A DNA stretch of 64,000 bases from Casp-actino8 sp044355095 (GCA_044355095.1 JBIKYT010000002.1:40146-104145), one strand, 5' to 3'. Positions 44,730 through 53,300 are shown, counted from the stretch's first letter. Numbers and translations: made by a program. The notes: generated from the sequence alone by a model not told the origin.

Positions 44730-45113
44730 GTGGCAGCCGTGACTGATCACATTCTTATCAATGGGCTTCGAGTCGTCAGCGTGATTGGCGTTCTTGATCA
44801 CGAGCGTGAGTCGGCCCAACCGCTGCAAATTGATGCCGATATTCATGTTGATTTACGAGAGGCTGGGCAAAGCGACGATCTCACGCAGACCGTGCATTAT
44901 GGCGAAGTCTGCATGCAACTCGCGGCAGTTGCACGCGCCACATCTGATCAATTGCTTGAGCGTCTGGCTCAACGTATGGCCGATGTTGTGTTGTCATTCC
45001 CGCATGTTTTGGCAGTTGACCTAACCCTTACCAAACTTCGACCACCAGTGCCCGAAGACGTGCAATCATCAGCCGTGCGAATTCATCGCGTCGCGCCTGG
45101 CACCAACGAGTAA
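44730..45113 (+). CDS. folB: Dihydroneopterin aldolase
   Basis: A ~127-residue FolB, which converts 7,8-dihydroneopterin to 6-hydroxymethyl-dihydropterin in folate synthesis. Features are ILINGLRVVSVIGVLDHERESAQPLQIDADIHVDL, DDLTQTVHYGEVCMQL, LLERLAQRMADVVL and VDLTLTKLRPPVPED. Start is GTG 44730 or GTG 44739; longer reading would cross the divergent M20 start. It precedes folK by three bases. Confidence 0.93.
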   Translation: MAAVTDHILINGLRVVSVIGVLDHERESAQPLQIDADIHVDLREAGQSDDLTQTVHYGEVCMQLAAVARATSDQLLERLAQRMADVVLSFPHVLAVDLTLTKLRPPVPEDVQSSAVRIHRVAPGTNE

Positions 45114-45116
45114 AAC

Positions 45117-45584
45117 GTGCACGAAGCGATTATTGCTCTAGGAAGTAATTTAGGAGATCGAGTTCAATCGTTGAGTTTTGCCATTGAACAACTTGGTGAC
45201 CGTGTGCTGAAACAATCTCAGGTTTTTGAGACTGACCCAGTCGGTGGCCCAGAAAATCAAGGGGCGTATCTCAACATGGTGGTGACACTGGAAACCGATC
45301 TTGATCCCTATGCGTTGATGCGTTGGTTACATCGCATCGAAGCCGAAGCAGGAAGAGTGCGGGAGATTCACTGGGGTCCACGCACGCTCGATTTAGATTT
45401 GCTTTTTTACGATGATGTGTCAATCACTGGCGGAGAGTTAACCGTGCCACATCCGCGATACGCCGAACGTCGTTTTGTTTTGGCGCCACTGCAAGAAGTG
45501 GATCCACATCGTTGTCCCAAAAATTGGGAAGCAGAACTTCCCGCCGACGCAGTGCACCCACGCGGTGCACTGGGCGATCTCTAG
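45117..45584 (+). CDS. folK: 6-hydroxymethyl-dihydropterin pyrophosphokinase
   Basis: A 155-residue HPPK. Motifs are ALGSNLGDRVQSLSFAIEQL, QVFETDPVGGPENQGAYLNMVV, WGPRTLDLDLLFYDDV (metal-binding D-x-D) and VPHPRYAERRFVLAPL. It transfers pyrophosphate from ATP to hydroxymethyl-dihydropterin. Start is GTG 45117, directly after folB. The last ~10 codons contain a perfect 9-bp hairpin. It is convergent with the delta-60 gene. Confidence 0.95.
   Translation: MHEAIIALGSNLGDRVQSLSFAIEQLGDRVLKQSQVFETDPVGGPENQGAYLNMVVTLETDLDPYALMRWLHRIEAEAGRVREIHWGPRTLDLDLLFYDDVSITGGELTVPHPRYAERRFVLAPLQEVDPHRCPKNWEAELPADAVHPRGALGDL
45550..45572 (+). terminator. Candidate terminator hairpin in last codons of folK
   Basis: CAGTGCACC (45550-45558) pairs perfectly with GGTGCACTG (45564-45572) around CACGC. 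A T-rich stretch (TTTTGTTCTT, 45584-45593) follows after an 11-base gap, so this is weaker than a standard intrinsic terminator. It lies at a convergent gene junction. Confidence 0.45.
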
Positions 45585-45599
45585 TTTTGTTCTTATCGT

Positions 45600-48419
45600 T
45601 CAGCAGACGGATATGCGCAATCGCGCTGCATCAGAAATTTCAAGGATGCTGCCATCACATGCAACACGGGGTTGGTTGCCCCATCCGTTGATGTCGACGA
45701 TGACATCAGTAGACGCACTTGAGTAAATACACACCTCGCCGTCGCCTGACACCTGGGTGGTCACCGAGACAGCGACTGTCTGACCGGTGGTGTAGTTGAG
45801 GTTTGATGCCAATGGCAAAGTTCCGCACGGATACACCGTGATGAAACCTGAGGTGTTGGGGTTGGTGGCGGTCACTGTCAGCTGGACTGTGCCGATGTCG
45901 TTGTTGGGTAGTCCCGCGACACCATTGAGCGGTAGGCGAAGTTCGTCGGTAGCGCCATACTTTTTCTGCTTCACTGAAATCGTGCCTTGAGGTGATGCAG
46001 CACGGGTGTCAACGAGTCGAGTTGGGCCGACTGGAGTTACCCCGGAGCCTTGAACAAACCAACCAAAAGCGTCAGCGATGAGGTTGGTCATTGCCGACGA
46101 GTAGATGCAGATTTCCCCGTCGACTGATACTGGTGATGTCACCGAAGTTGAAATCGTTTGGTTGGCGACAAAGTTGAGGCTTGACGCCAGCGGGCGGGTA
46201 CCGCACGGATACACCGTGATGAAACCTTCGGCCTCTGGTTCAGTGACGGTGATGTTGAGTGACACTGAACCGATGCGTGCACCAGGTAATCCGGCTGCTC
46301 CAGCGACTTTGACGCGGAGTTCGGTGTCTGATCCATATTTCTTTTTTACGACCGAAATGGCTCCTTGCGGAGACAGTGCTCGGGAGTCAAGTAGTCGTTG
46401 AGGTGTTAGTGGCTCATATCCGGCGTTGGTTGCTGACCAACTATTGATGTCAGCGATGAGATTGGTGTTCGCAGATGAATAGATACAGATTTCACCAGCG
46501 GGTGAAACGGCGGTCGTTACTGAAGTTGAAACTGTTTGATTTTTCACGAAATTGATATTTGATGCAAGCGAGCGGGTGCCACATGGATGCACCGTGATGT
46601 AACCGGTGTCATCGGGGTCGGTGACGGTGAGATTGAAAGTGACTGCACCAATTCCATACTCGGGAAGACCTGATACGCCCGCGACTTTGACGCGCAATTC
46701 TTTTGATTTCCCATGTTTGACTTGCTCGATAACAATCGTGCCTTGGGGAGAACCAGTTCGAGTGTCAAACAAACGCGAAGGCGAGAGACCTGTTACTGAA
46801 ATTGGTTTAGCCGAGTTAAGACGAAGGACAAAGTCGTAAATCTCTGCAACGTCATCGCTGACCTTTGTACCAAAAATCAATAGTTGTCCGTTGGGTTGAA
46901 CAATTGTCTCTAGTCCAACAAGGTCGGCTTCAAGATCGAATGAAACAAGACCGTCTTCACCGAATGTTGAATCGGGAGTTCCATCACCTCGGAAGCGGTA
47001 GATCGCAAGTTCACCAGGGCTTGTGCCGACGATGGTGTTGTTATTTCCGGTCGCAAGAATTTTCCCATCTGGCTGAATGGATAAACCGAGAACGTAGCTA
47101 TTGGCAACTCCGTCGCCAATAATCAACTCGCCGTTTGTGCCAAATGTCTGATCAAACTCGCCCTTAACTGTGATGCGTGAAAGGACGGTGCTGTAAATGT
47201 CATTACTGTAGATGGTGTTAGCGATGACAATCTGGTTATCTGGTTGGATTGCCGCCTCAAACAAATTAAGACTTGAGAGAAGGTTAGGAATCGATACAAC
47301 TCCATCGGTTCCATACATAGTGTCAACGACACCTGCGGAAGTTAGCCGCGTTAAAAACGCGGAAAGATAACCGTTGTCATCGTAGCCAGATCCGACAATG
47401 ACGATTTTTCCGTCTGACTGTGTAAAAACTTGATTGATCCAATGATTCGTCAGTTCGACTTCGGAGGTGAAAGTACCGGTGCCGGCAAATGAAGTATCCA
47501 GTGAGCCGTCAATGGTGAAGCGGGCTGCGAAAAACTCGCTTGCGAGTCCGATTTGTGCAGTTACGTCAGATGTGGGAGCGACTCGATCGGTGAGGTAGCC
47601 AGCGACGATGATTTTTCCGTCGGCTTGCGTCGTGACATCGGTTGCGATTCCAAAGTTGAATTGTTGAGGGTCGATTTCAAAAATCCCATTTATTCCAAAC
47701 GTGGTGTCGGTAGATCCGTCCTGGTGTAGTCGCATGACAAATGGAAATCCGTCAGGAGTGGAAATGCTGACATCAATTGAGTCACTGGCCTCGTGGTCGG
47801 TATTACTCTGCAGGGAACCAACGGCATATTCGCTGTAATCGGTGACGCCAACGACGACTATTTTTCCATCGGTTTGCAAGGTGATGCCAGTGACAAGGGT
47901 GCGGGTTCCGGTTGAGTTCTCAATTGAAACCGAACCACCTTGACCAAAAGTCGTGTCGAGTGAGCCATCGTAATTCCGTCGTTGAAGCAGGCTTTCCCAA
48001 AGGGGTGGCGCTGCAATGGTGATGTCGCCGTCTTCTCCATGAGGACCTCGGTTGGCATCAAGGTCGTTGAGCGAAGCGATACCGCCATTTTCTGAAGTGG
48101 TTGCGACCGTCAAGAATTTGCCATCCGTTTGTTGCTCAACAAGGGCACCAACGATGTTAGAAGCCCAACTTGGTTCCTCGCTCAAGCGGAGAAATCCGTC
48201 GATTCCGTCGTTGTCGTTAGTTCCGAAGGTGTGGTCGAGTTCACCGTCTTGACCTTCTGGCACAATGGGTGGAGTCGCCCTGCTCGGAGCGACGAGTGAG
48301 GGCTCAGGCGATTGAGCGTTGGCGGTCTCGTTTGCTGTAAGCAGTCCGACCGCAAGCAATCCAGCGACTACGCCAGTACGCGCTAATGAAATGAAACGTT
48401 GTGAGATTTTTTCCGCCAT
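45600..48419 (-). CDS. Secreted delta-60 repeat protein with three C-terminal beta modules
   Basis: A 939-residue secreted protein. A signal peptide (residues ~1-36) ends A-N-A before QSPEPS. Residues ~60-535 hold about nine delta-60 (DUF5122) repeats of the type DGSLDTTFGQGG ... LQTDGKIVVVG, likely a beta-propeller. Residues ~543-663, 668-786 and 793-926 are three related modules: each opens with R-L-x-D-T/S-R-x-x-S-P-Q-G, then V-A-G-x-x-G-L-P, then a Y-P-C-G or H-P-C-G and a final C-I-Y-S-S, suggesting one disulfide per module. Such modules are common in surface proteins of Acidimicrobiia in my experience of the family. Function unknown; adhesion or surface coat is a guess. Confidence 0.85.
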   Translation of the reverse strand: MAEKISQRFISLARTGVVAGLLAVGLLTANETANAQSPEPSLVAPSRATPPIVPEGQDGELDHTFGTNDNDGIDGFLRLSEEPSWASNIVGALVEQQTDGKFLTVATTSENGGIASLNDLDANRGPHGEDGDITIAAPPLWESLLQRRNYDGSLDTTFGQGGSVSIENSTGTRTLVTGITLQTDGKIVVVGVTDYSEYAVGSLQSNTDHEASDSIDVSISTPDGFPFVMRLHQDGSTDTTFGINGIFEIDPQQFNFGIATDVTTQADGKIIVAGYLTDRVAPTSDVTAQIGLASEFFAARFTIDGSLDTSFAGTGTFTSEVELTNHWINQVFTQSDGKIVIVGSGYDDNGYLSAFLTRLTSAGVVDTMYGTDGVVSIPNLLSSLNLFEAAIQPDNQIVIANTIYSNDIYSTVLSRITVKGEFDQTFGTNGELIIGDGVANSYVLGLSIQPDGKILATGNNNTIVGTSPGELAIYRFRGDGTPDSTFGEDGLVSFDLEADLVGLETIVQPNGQLLIFGTKVSDDVAEIYDFVLRLNSAKPISVTGLSPSRLFDTRTGSPQGTIVIEQVKHGKSKELRVKVAGVSGLPEYGIGAVTFNLTVTDPDDTGYITVHPCGTRSLASNINFVKNQTVSTSVTTAVSPAGEICIYSSANTNLIADINSWSATNAGYEPLTPQRLLDSRALSPQGAISVVKKKYGSDTELRVKVAGAAGLPGARIGSVSLNITVTEPEAEGFITVYPCGTRPLASSLNFVANQTISTSVTSPVSVDGEICIYSSAMTNLIADAFGWFVQGSGVTPVGPTRLVDTRAASPQGTISVKQKKYGATDELRLPLNGVAGLPNNDIGTVQLTVTATNPNTSGFITVYPCGTLPLASNLNYTTGQTVAVSVTTQVSGDGEVCIYSSASTDVIVDINGWGNQPRVACDGSILEISDAARLRISVC

Positions 48420-48505
48420 AGAGACACTTTACGGCGAGTTCTAAAAATTGTTCTAGAAAGGAATGAAATGCTTGGTGATCTCTACTTAAGGTTGCCCCTT
48501 GCTAC

Positions 48506-49252
48506 TTAGATACTGAGTGATTTTTCAACCCGGCGAATCTTTTCGGGGTAGTGGCCGCGACCATATTCGGGTTGTTGGCGCAAAACGATCTCGAGGAGTT
48601 CGTCGTGTTGTGCAGTCTCTTTCCAGGGCAATGCGATGTAGAGCGGCAAGTTGAAAATGCGCAATCGATCCAGGTTGGAGTACACCTGCTTTTGGTAGAT
48701 GTAGCGCTCTTCCCACGGCCAATTTGATGGAGCAAAGCCAGTACCCGGATCAAGGATGCACAGATGTCGCAATCCAAAGCGATCGGCAACTTTGAGCTGT
48801 TCAGTAAAGAAGTCGAGCATGACCTGAATCGGGTCTGCCTTCACGAGTTCCATTTGGCGCGGATTTGGTCCTGACAAAAATGGCAACACAATCGGTGCTT
48901 GAAAATCGGCAGCCACTTGCCACATCTCATCGTTTTGCATTCCATCGGCAGCATTGATGACCGTTGCTCCATGTTCAAGGGCGAGGCGTGTAACTTGCGG
49001 TTTCCACGAGTCGATACTGAGCGGTACCTTGAACTGAGCCAAGGTTTCGACAATCTCTTTAAGGCGGTCCCATTCTTCTTGCCATGGGATCACTGAAGCA
49101 TTATCGGTTGAGCCCTGGCCGCCGAGGTCAATACCGTCACACCCGTGATTCAGGAGATATTCACCTCTCTGCCTCGCAGAAGTGGCGTCAGTTGCGATTG
49201 AATCAAGGTTTAATGAGTCAGGTGAAGCGTTCACCACGCCGTACAAGAACAT
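48506..49252 (-). CDS. Dihydropteroate synthase-like protein (FolP2 type)
   Basis: A TIM-barrel pterin-binding protein of ~248 residues. It keeps VVNASPDSLN (compare NVTPDSF), GCDGIDLGGQGSTDN, SIDSWKPQV and LDPGTGFAP. The C-terminal end, where true DHPS has R-V-H-D, reads IRRVEKSLSI, so the His is lost. In M. tuberculosis the non-canonical folP2 lies beside gpgS; here the gene is divergent from gpgS with overlapping start regions. Start is uncertain: ATG 49252 avoids overlap, ATG 49282 or TTG 49294 would overlap gpgS. It probably is not the folate enzyme, though no other folP is in the window. Confidence 0.8.
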   Translation of the reverse strand: MFLYGVVNASPDSLNLDSIATDATSARQRGEYLLNHGCDGIDLGGQGSTDNASVIPWQEEWDRLKEIVETLAQFKVPLSIDSWKPQVTRLALEHGATVINAADGMQNDEMWQVAADFQAPIVLPFLSGPNPRQMELVKADPIQVMLDFFTEQLKVADRFGLRHLCILDPGTGFAPSNWPWEERYIYQKQVYSNLDRLRIFNLPLYIALPWKETAQHDELLEIVLRQQPEYGRGHYPEKIRRVEKSLSI

Positions 49253-49280
49253 GTTCCGCAGGCTACGGGATGGAGTTGAC

Positions 49281-50183
49281 ATGAGTGCAGTCAAGACATT
49301 CGATCCAGCGGGATGGGACTTGGCTTACGCTTTGAGCTTGAAGGGCAACCGCACCATTTCGGTGTGCATCCCTTGTCGTAACGAAGCCCAGACGGTTGGC
49401 GACCTCATTCGAATGATTGAACCGACTCTCGTTGGCACATTGGTTGATGAATTGATTGTGCTCGACGATGACTCAACCGATGGCACCGATGAAATTGCGG
49501 CCGAGGCCGGAGCAACAGTGGTGCCCGTTGATTTCGTGCATTTCTTTCACGGAGCCGCGCGCGGAAAAGGGAATGCTCTGTGGGCCAGCTTGTTGGCGAG
49601 TGCTGGCGACATCGTCGTCTGGATTGATGGTGACATCACAAGCTTTACGACCGATTGGATAGTTCGGTTAGTAGTTCCATTGCTCATTGACGATGAACTG
49701 GGACTGGTGAAGGCAAACTACGAACGTCCGTCGCACTTAGGTGGCGGTGGACGAACCACCGAACTGGTCGCGCGACCTTTGTTGTCGATGTACTTTCCAG
49801 AAATTGCCGATCTGCAACAGCCACTTGCTGGTGAATTTGCTGGTCGACGAAGCATGCTTGAAGCCATTCCTTTCGCAACAGGTTGGGGCGTTGAGATCGG
49901 CATGTTGATCGACCTGGCTGAAAAGTTTGGTATTCAAAGCCTTGGACAAGTTGATCTCGGTGTGCGATTGCATCGGCATCACAAGTTAGAAACTCTTGCC
50001 ATTCAGGCTGCCGAAGTTGCGGCGACGTTGCTCGTGCGCACTCCTTACCCGCCAGACTTTGCTGAAGATGTACCAATGTTGCATCGTAAAGAACTTGGTC
50101 CTCTGCAACTCAATATTGGCGAACGACCGCCAGTGAATTCGCTACCGAAAATGGCTCAGTTGCCTCATTCAGATCGCAAGTAG
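49281..50183 (+). CDS. gpgS: Glucosyl-3-phosphoglycerate synthase
   Basis: A 300-residue GT81 enzyme with GT-A fold. Motifs are VCIPCRNEAQTVGDLI, ELIVLDDDSTDGTDEIAAEAG, GAARGKGNALWASL, VVWIDGDI (metal-binding D-G-D), LVKANYERP and QPLAGEFAGRRSMLEAIPFATGWGVEIGMLID. It makes glucosyl-3-phosphoglycerate, the first step to glucosylglycerate and to methylglucose lipopolysaccharides. ATG 49281 is chosen, with GGAG upstream; the open frame to 49182 runs into the divergent gene. It overlaps the 3' end of the reductase gene. Confidence 0.93.
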   Translation: MSAVKTFDPAGWDLAYALSLKGNRTISVCIPCRNEAQTVGDLIRMIEPTLVGTLVDELIVLDDDSTDGTDEIAAEAGATVVPVDFVHFFHGAARGKGNALWASLLASAGDIVVWIDGDITSFTTDWIVRLVVPLLIDDELGLVKANYERPSHLGGGGRTTELVARPLLSMYFPEIADLQQPLAGEFAGRRSMLEAIPFATGWGVEIGMLIDLAEKFGIQSLGQVDLGVRLHRHHKLETLAIQAAEVAATLLVRTPYPPDFAEDVPMLHRKELGPLQLNIGERPPVNSLPKMAQLPHSDRK

Positions 50184-50785
50184 CGCAAGAAGACAAAACC
50201 TGAGTCGTGGCAGATATGCGCAAGCGTCCACGACTCATGGTTGAACCACTCACCTTCGAAAATTCGTGGGGTCGTACCACCGACAAACATCGGAGCGATC
50301 GTGAGACAAATTTCGTCAATCAAATTTGCCTGCAACATTTGATTGTTCAGATTTGAGCCACCTTCGAGAACACAGATATTTCCTGAAAGATCGTGCACGA
50401 TGTTTCGTACATCACCGGTGACGATCTGGGTATTGCCAGCATCAAGTAGCGCCTGAGTATTTGCACCCAAATCGCCGGTGTTAGAGAGAACGACGAGTTT
50501 CTGGTGCGCAGGAAGTGGCGAGTACGAATCTTGACGAATGGTTTGGGCTCCGACGAGAACGCAGTCGGCCGAGCGATGAAGATGTAAGAAGACTTCACGG
50601 TCGGCTGGTCCGCCCAACTTTGCCGAGTTGCCCTCAATCGCCGTGGCGCCATCAGCGGTACTGATCATCGTGAGCACGACCCATGGTCGGCCCCCAGGAT
50701 ATTCGCCATGTCCTCGACGGCGGGTGCGATGGGCGCTGTCGTAGGCCGCGGCGACCGAAGTCTCTTGGGGTCGCGGGAAGAGCAT
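50165..50785 (-). CDS. RibD C-terminal/pyrimidine reductase-family protein
   Basis: A ~206-residue dihydrofolate reductase-fold protein: RPWVVLTMISTADGATAIEG, SADCVLVGAQTIRQDSYSPL, ICVLEGGSNLNNQMLQANLIDEICLTIAPMFVGG. This is the RibD C-terminal domain family, which reduces the ribose side chain of riboflavin precursors or related substrates with NADPH. There is no deaminase domain. ATG 50785 is preferred over GTG 50791 because AGAGGG stands nine bases upstream. It ends 19 bases inside the convergent gpgS. Confidence 0.87.
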   Translation of the reverse strand: MLFPRPQETSVAAAYDSAHRTRRRGHGEYPGGRPWVVLTMISTADGATAIEGNSAKLGGPADREVFLHLHRSADCVLVGAQTIRQDSYSPLPAHQKLVVLSNTGDLGANTQALLDAGNTQIVTGDVRNIVHDLSGNICVLEGGSNLNNQMLQANLIDEICLTIAPMFVGGTTPRIFEGEWFNHESWTLAHICHDSGFVFLRYLRSE

Positions 50786-50813
50786 CTGCACGCCCTCTGT
50801 CTAGCGGTATTTC

Positions 50814-50828
50814 TGCCAATAATTGGCA
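50814..50828. promoter_or_regulatory. Perfect 15-bp palindrome in divergent promoter region
   Basis: TGCCAAT, A, ATTGGCA is a perfect odd-centred palindrome. It lies 28 bases upstream of the RibD-like start and 56 bases upstream of the ChsE2-like start, beside the separate TTTCTGACA-type palindrome. Likely a regulator site; the regulator is not known. Confidence 0.5.
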
Positions 50829-50846
50829 AAATTTCACAGGGCAGAG

Positions 50847-50867
50847 TTTCTGACACCCCGTCAGAAG
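50847..50867. promoter_or_regulatory. Operator-like palindrome, copy 1
   Basis: TTTCTGACA (50847-50855), CCC, CGTCAGAAG (50859-50867): 7 of 9 arm positions pair. It ends 17 bases before the ChsE2-like ATG and shares its left arm exactly with the copy at 59598-59620. Confidence 0.7.
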
Positions 50868-50884
50868 CGGGGTAGGGTGACGAC

Positions 50885-52069
50885 ATGTATCTCGCCGAAA
50901 CCCCCGAACAGCAGGCACTTCGTAAAGAACTCCGTGAGTATTTCGCGGCCATGCTGACTCCTGAAGTGCGCGCCGAATTGGGCGAATCTGGTGAGGGACG
51001 ACCATTGTTCCGTGAACTGGTCCGCAAGTTAGGCGCCGACGGTTGGCTCGGACTTGGTTGGCCTAAAGAATTTGGCGGTCAGGGACGTCCGGCAACCGAT
51101 CAGTTCATTATGTTCGATGAGATTCAACGCGCCCACGCGCCGTTCCCTTTCGTGACAGTCAACACCGTTGGGCCCGCCATCATGGCGCACGGAACCCAGG
51201 CTCAAAAAGATCAGTACCTCACCGGAATCTTGAAAGGCGAAATCAATTTCGCGATTGGTTACACCGAACCTGAGGCCGGCACCGACTTGGCCGCTTTGCG
51301 TTGTTCTGCGGTGCTTGATGGTGATGAATGGGTCATCAACGGCAACAAGGTTTACACCTCGGGCGCCAACCAGTCTGACTATGTCTGGCTGGCTTGCCGT
51401 ACCGATACCGAAGCGCCTAAGCACCAGGGCATCACGTTGATCATTGTTCCGACAAACACGCCTGGCTTTGAATGGACTCCGATCGTGACAGTCGGCGGCG
51501 TGATGACGACCGCCACCTACTACACCGATGTGCGCGTTCCGAAAGAAAATGTCATCGGCGAGATCAACGGCGGATGGAAGCTCATCACCATGCAGCTCAA
51601 TCACGAGCGTGTTGGTTTGGCGGCGTTGTCGGGTTTGACCGAGCGTTTGTTGGACGATGTGACCACGTGGTGTCGCGTGACTCCAAGTGGCACTGGCAAC
51701 GATCAAAAGATGATTGATGTGCCGTGGGTGCAGTCCGATCTTGCGAAGAGTCATGCGTTGCTTGACGCCATTCGTCTGATGACCTGGAAGTTGGCCAAAG
51801 CAGTTTCCGATAACACGCTCGGACCGGCTGAGGCCTCAGGGGTCAAAGTGTTCGGAACCGAAAAGGCTGTTGAGGTCTATCGAATTCTGCAAGGAATTCT
51901 CGGTCCCGTATCGCACTTACGTGAAGGATCTGAAGGCGCAGTCATCCACGGTGAAGTTGAGCGCGCGGCTCGCGCTGCGCAGATCAACACCTTTGGTGGT
52001 GGCGTGAATGAGATTCAGCGTGAGTTGGTGGCAACGGCCGGTTTAGGACTCGTGCGCTCAACTCGTTAA
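50885..52069 (+). CDS. Acyl-CoA dehydrogenase, FadE29/ChsE2-like
   Basis: A 394-residue acyl-CoA dehydrogenase closely resembling mycobacterial FadE29 (ChsE2): ETPEQQALRKELREYFAAML, LGLGWPKEFGGQG, FAIGYTEPEAGTDLAALR, VYTSGANQSDYVWLACRTD, QLNHERVGLAAL (Glu in the position of the FadE29 catalytic base) and FGGGVNEIQRELVATAGLG. In mycobacteria FadE28 and FadE29 form a heterotetramer that dehydrogenates the 3-carbon steroid side chain. Here the FadE28-like partner is 5 kb away on the other strand. A palindromic operator lies directly upstream. Confidence 0.88.
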   Translation: MYLAETPEQQALRKELREYFAAMLTPEVRAELGESGEGRPLFRELVRKLGADGWLGLGWPKEFGGQGRPATDQFIMFDEIQRAHAPFPFVTVNTVGPAIMAHGTQAQKDQYLTGILKGEINFAIGYTEPEAGTDLAALRCSAVLDGDEWVINGNKVYTSGANQSDYVWLACRTDTEAPKHQGITLIIVPTNTPGFEWTPIVTVGGVMTTATYYTDVRVPKENVIGEINGGWKLITMQLNHERVGLAALSGLTERLLDDVTTWCRVTPSGTGNDQKMIDVPWVQSDLAKSHALLDAIRLMTWKLAKAVSDNTLGPAEASGVKVFGTEKAVEVYRILQGILGPVSHLREGSEGAVIHGEVERAARAAQINTFGGGVNEIQRELVATAGLGLVRSTR

Positions 52070-52076
52070 ATGTGAT

Positions 52077-53264
52077 TCAGCTGATGCGCTGAATGATGGT
52101 GCCTGTTGAAACGGCGCCACCGCAACACATGGTGATCAAAGCGAACTCTTTATCGCTGCGCTCAAGTTCATGCAGAGCCGTCGTGATGAGACGGCTTCCG
52201 GTTGAACCAACTGGGTGACCCAGCGCAATGGCTCCACCATTCACATTGACCTTTGACATCAAATCGTCACGGCTGACTCCGTGGACCTGAGCCCAACTGA
52301 GAACCACACTGGCGAAAGCTTCGTTGATTTCAACGATGTCAATATCTTTCATCGTCATACCAGCATCCTTGAGAACCTTTTCAGTTGCCTGTACTGGGCC
52401 ATCGAGGTGGTAGAAGGGTTCGGCGCCGACGAGGCACTGCGAGACGATGCGAGCGCGAGCCTTGAGGCCTTCGCCCTTGGCGCGATCGGCATCCATCCAC
52501 AGAACTGCGGCTGCGCCATCGCTAATCTGGCTGCTGTTTCCGGCGGTGTGGCGGCCACCAGGCATGACTGGATTCAAGCTCGCCAACTTCTCGGCAGTTG
52601 TTTCACGCAGTCCACCATCGCGAGTGACGACAGTTGTGTTGCCTTCTGAGTCGGTGACTTCAATCGGAATGATCTCTCGCTCAAAGCGACCTTCTTCGGT
52701 TGCGCGAATGGCCTTTTGTTGCGAAATGAGACCGAGGTAATCGACGTCTTCGCGCGTGATTCCACGACGGTCGGCGATGCGCTCGGCTGCACCAAATTGA
52801 TCGGGCATATCAAGGGCGAAATCGGCAGGCTTGGAACTGCCATTCACAAAAGTGACATCAGCACCCTCGCCGAGACGTGGCACGTTTGCGCCGAGCCACA
52901 CTTTGCTCATGTGCTCGACTCCGCACGCCATGCCAGAGTCAATGACGCCAGCATGAATCATGTTGTGAATCATGTGGTTGGCTTGCTGGCTTGAACCGCA
53001 CTGACAATCGATCGTTGTCGCGGCGACTTGCCAGGGGAGTCCTTCATTGAGCCACGCAGTGCGTGACACATTGCTGGCCTGTTCACCGGCTTGGGTGACA
53101 CAACCACCGACGATTTGACCCAGTGAAATGGGGTCAAGGCCAGCGCGCTGCAACACTCCGTTTTGCACGGCACCGAGCAACTTGACGGCATGGAGATCAG
53201 CGAAAGCGCCATTGCGCTTACCGATTGCTGAACGACCAGCTTCGATGATGACGGGATTGGCCAT
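52077..53264 (-). CDS. Thiolase, FadA5-like (steroid 3-ketoacyl-CoA thiolase)
   Basis: A 395-residue thiolase. The nucleophilic Cys is in TTIDCQCGSSQQANHMI (~residue 92), and the C-terminal catalytic segments are NVNGGAIALGHPVGSTGSRL and MCCGGAVSTGTIIQ. It releases acetyl-CoA or propionyl-CoA from a 3-ketoacyl-CoA. FadA5 function is favoured by the adjacent CYP125-like and Ltp2-like genes. It is the last gene of the minus-strand cluster, 36 bases after the P450, and convergent with the ChsE2-like gene. A 7-bp stem (ATTCAGC/GCTGAAT) sits at the junction. Confidence 0.87.
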   Translation of the reverse strand: MANPVIIEAGRSAIGKRNGAFADLHAVKLLGAVQNGVLQRAGLDPISLGQIVGGCVTQAGEQASNVSRTAWLNEGLPWQVAATTIDCQCGSSQQANHMIHNMIHAGVIDSGMACGVEHMSKVWLGANVPRLGEGADVTFVNGSSKPADFALDMPDQFGAAERIADRRGITREDVDYLGLISQQKAIRATEEGRFEREIIPIEVTDSEGNTTVVTRDGGLRETTAEKLASLNPVMPGGRHTAGNSSQISDGAAAVLWMDADRAKGEGLKARARIVSQCLVGAEPFYHLDGPVQATEKVLKDAGMTMKDIDIVEINEAFASVVLSWAQVHGVSRDDLMSKVNVNGGAIALGHPVGSTGSRLITTALHELERSDKEFALITMCCGGAVSTGTIIQRIS

Positions 53265-53300
53265 GATGGGACTCCTTGTATTGAAAATTGATGAAGTTAT

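Noticed and set aside
51029..51754. Minus-strand open frame of 241 codons
   Set aside because: Antisense to the ChsE2-like acyl-CoA dehydrogenase, with no domain or start signal of its own.
52075..52094. Terminator at the ChsE2/FadA5 convergent junction
   Set aside because: The 7-bp stem is short, lacks a T-tract and overlaps the thiolase stop region.
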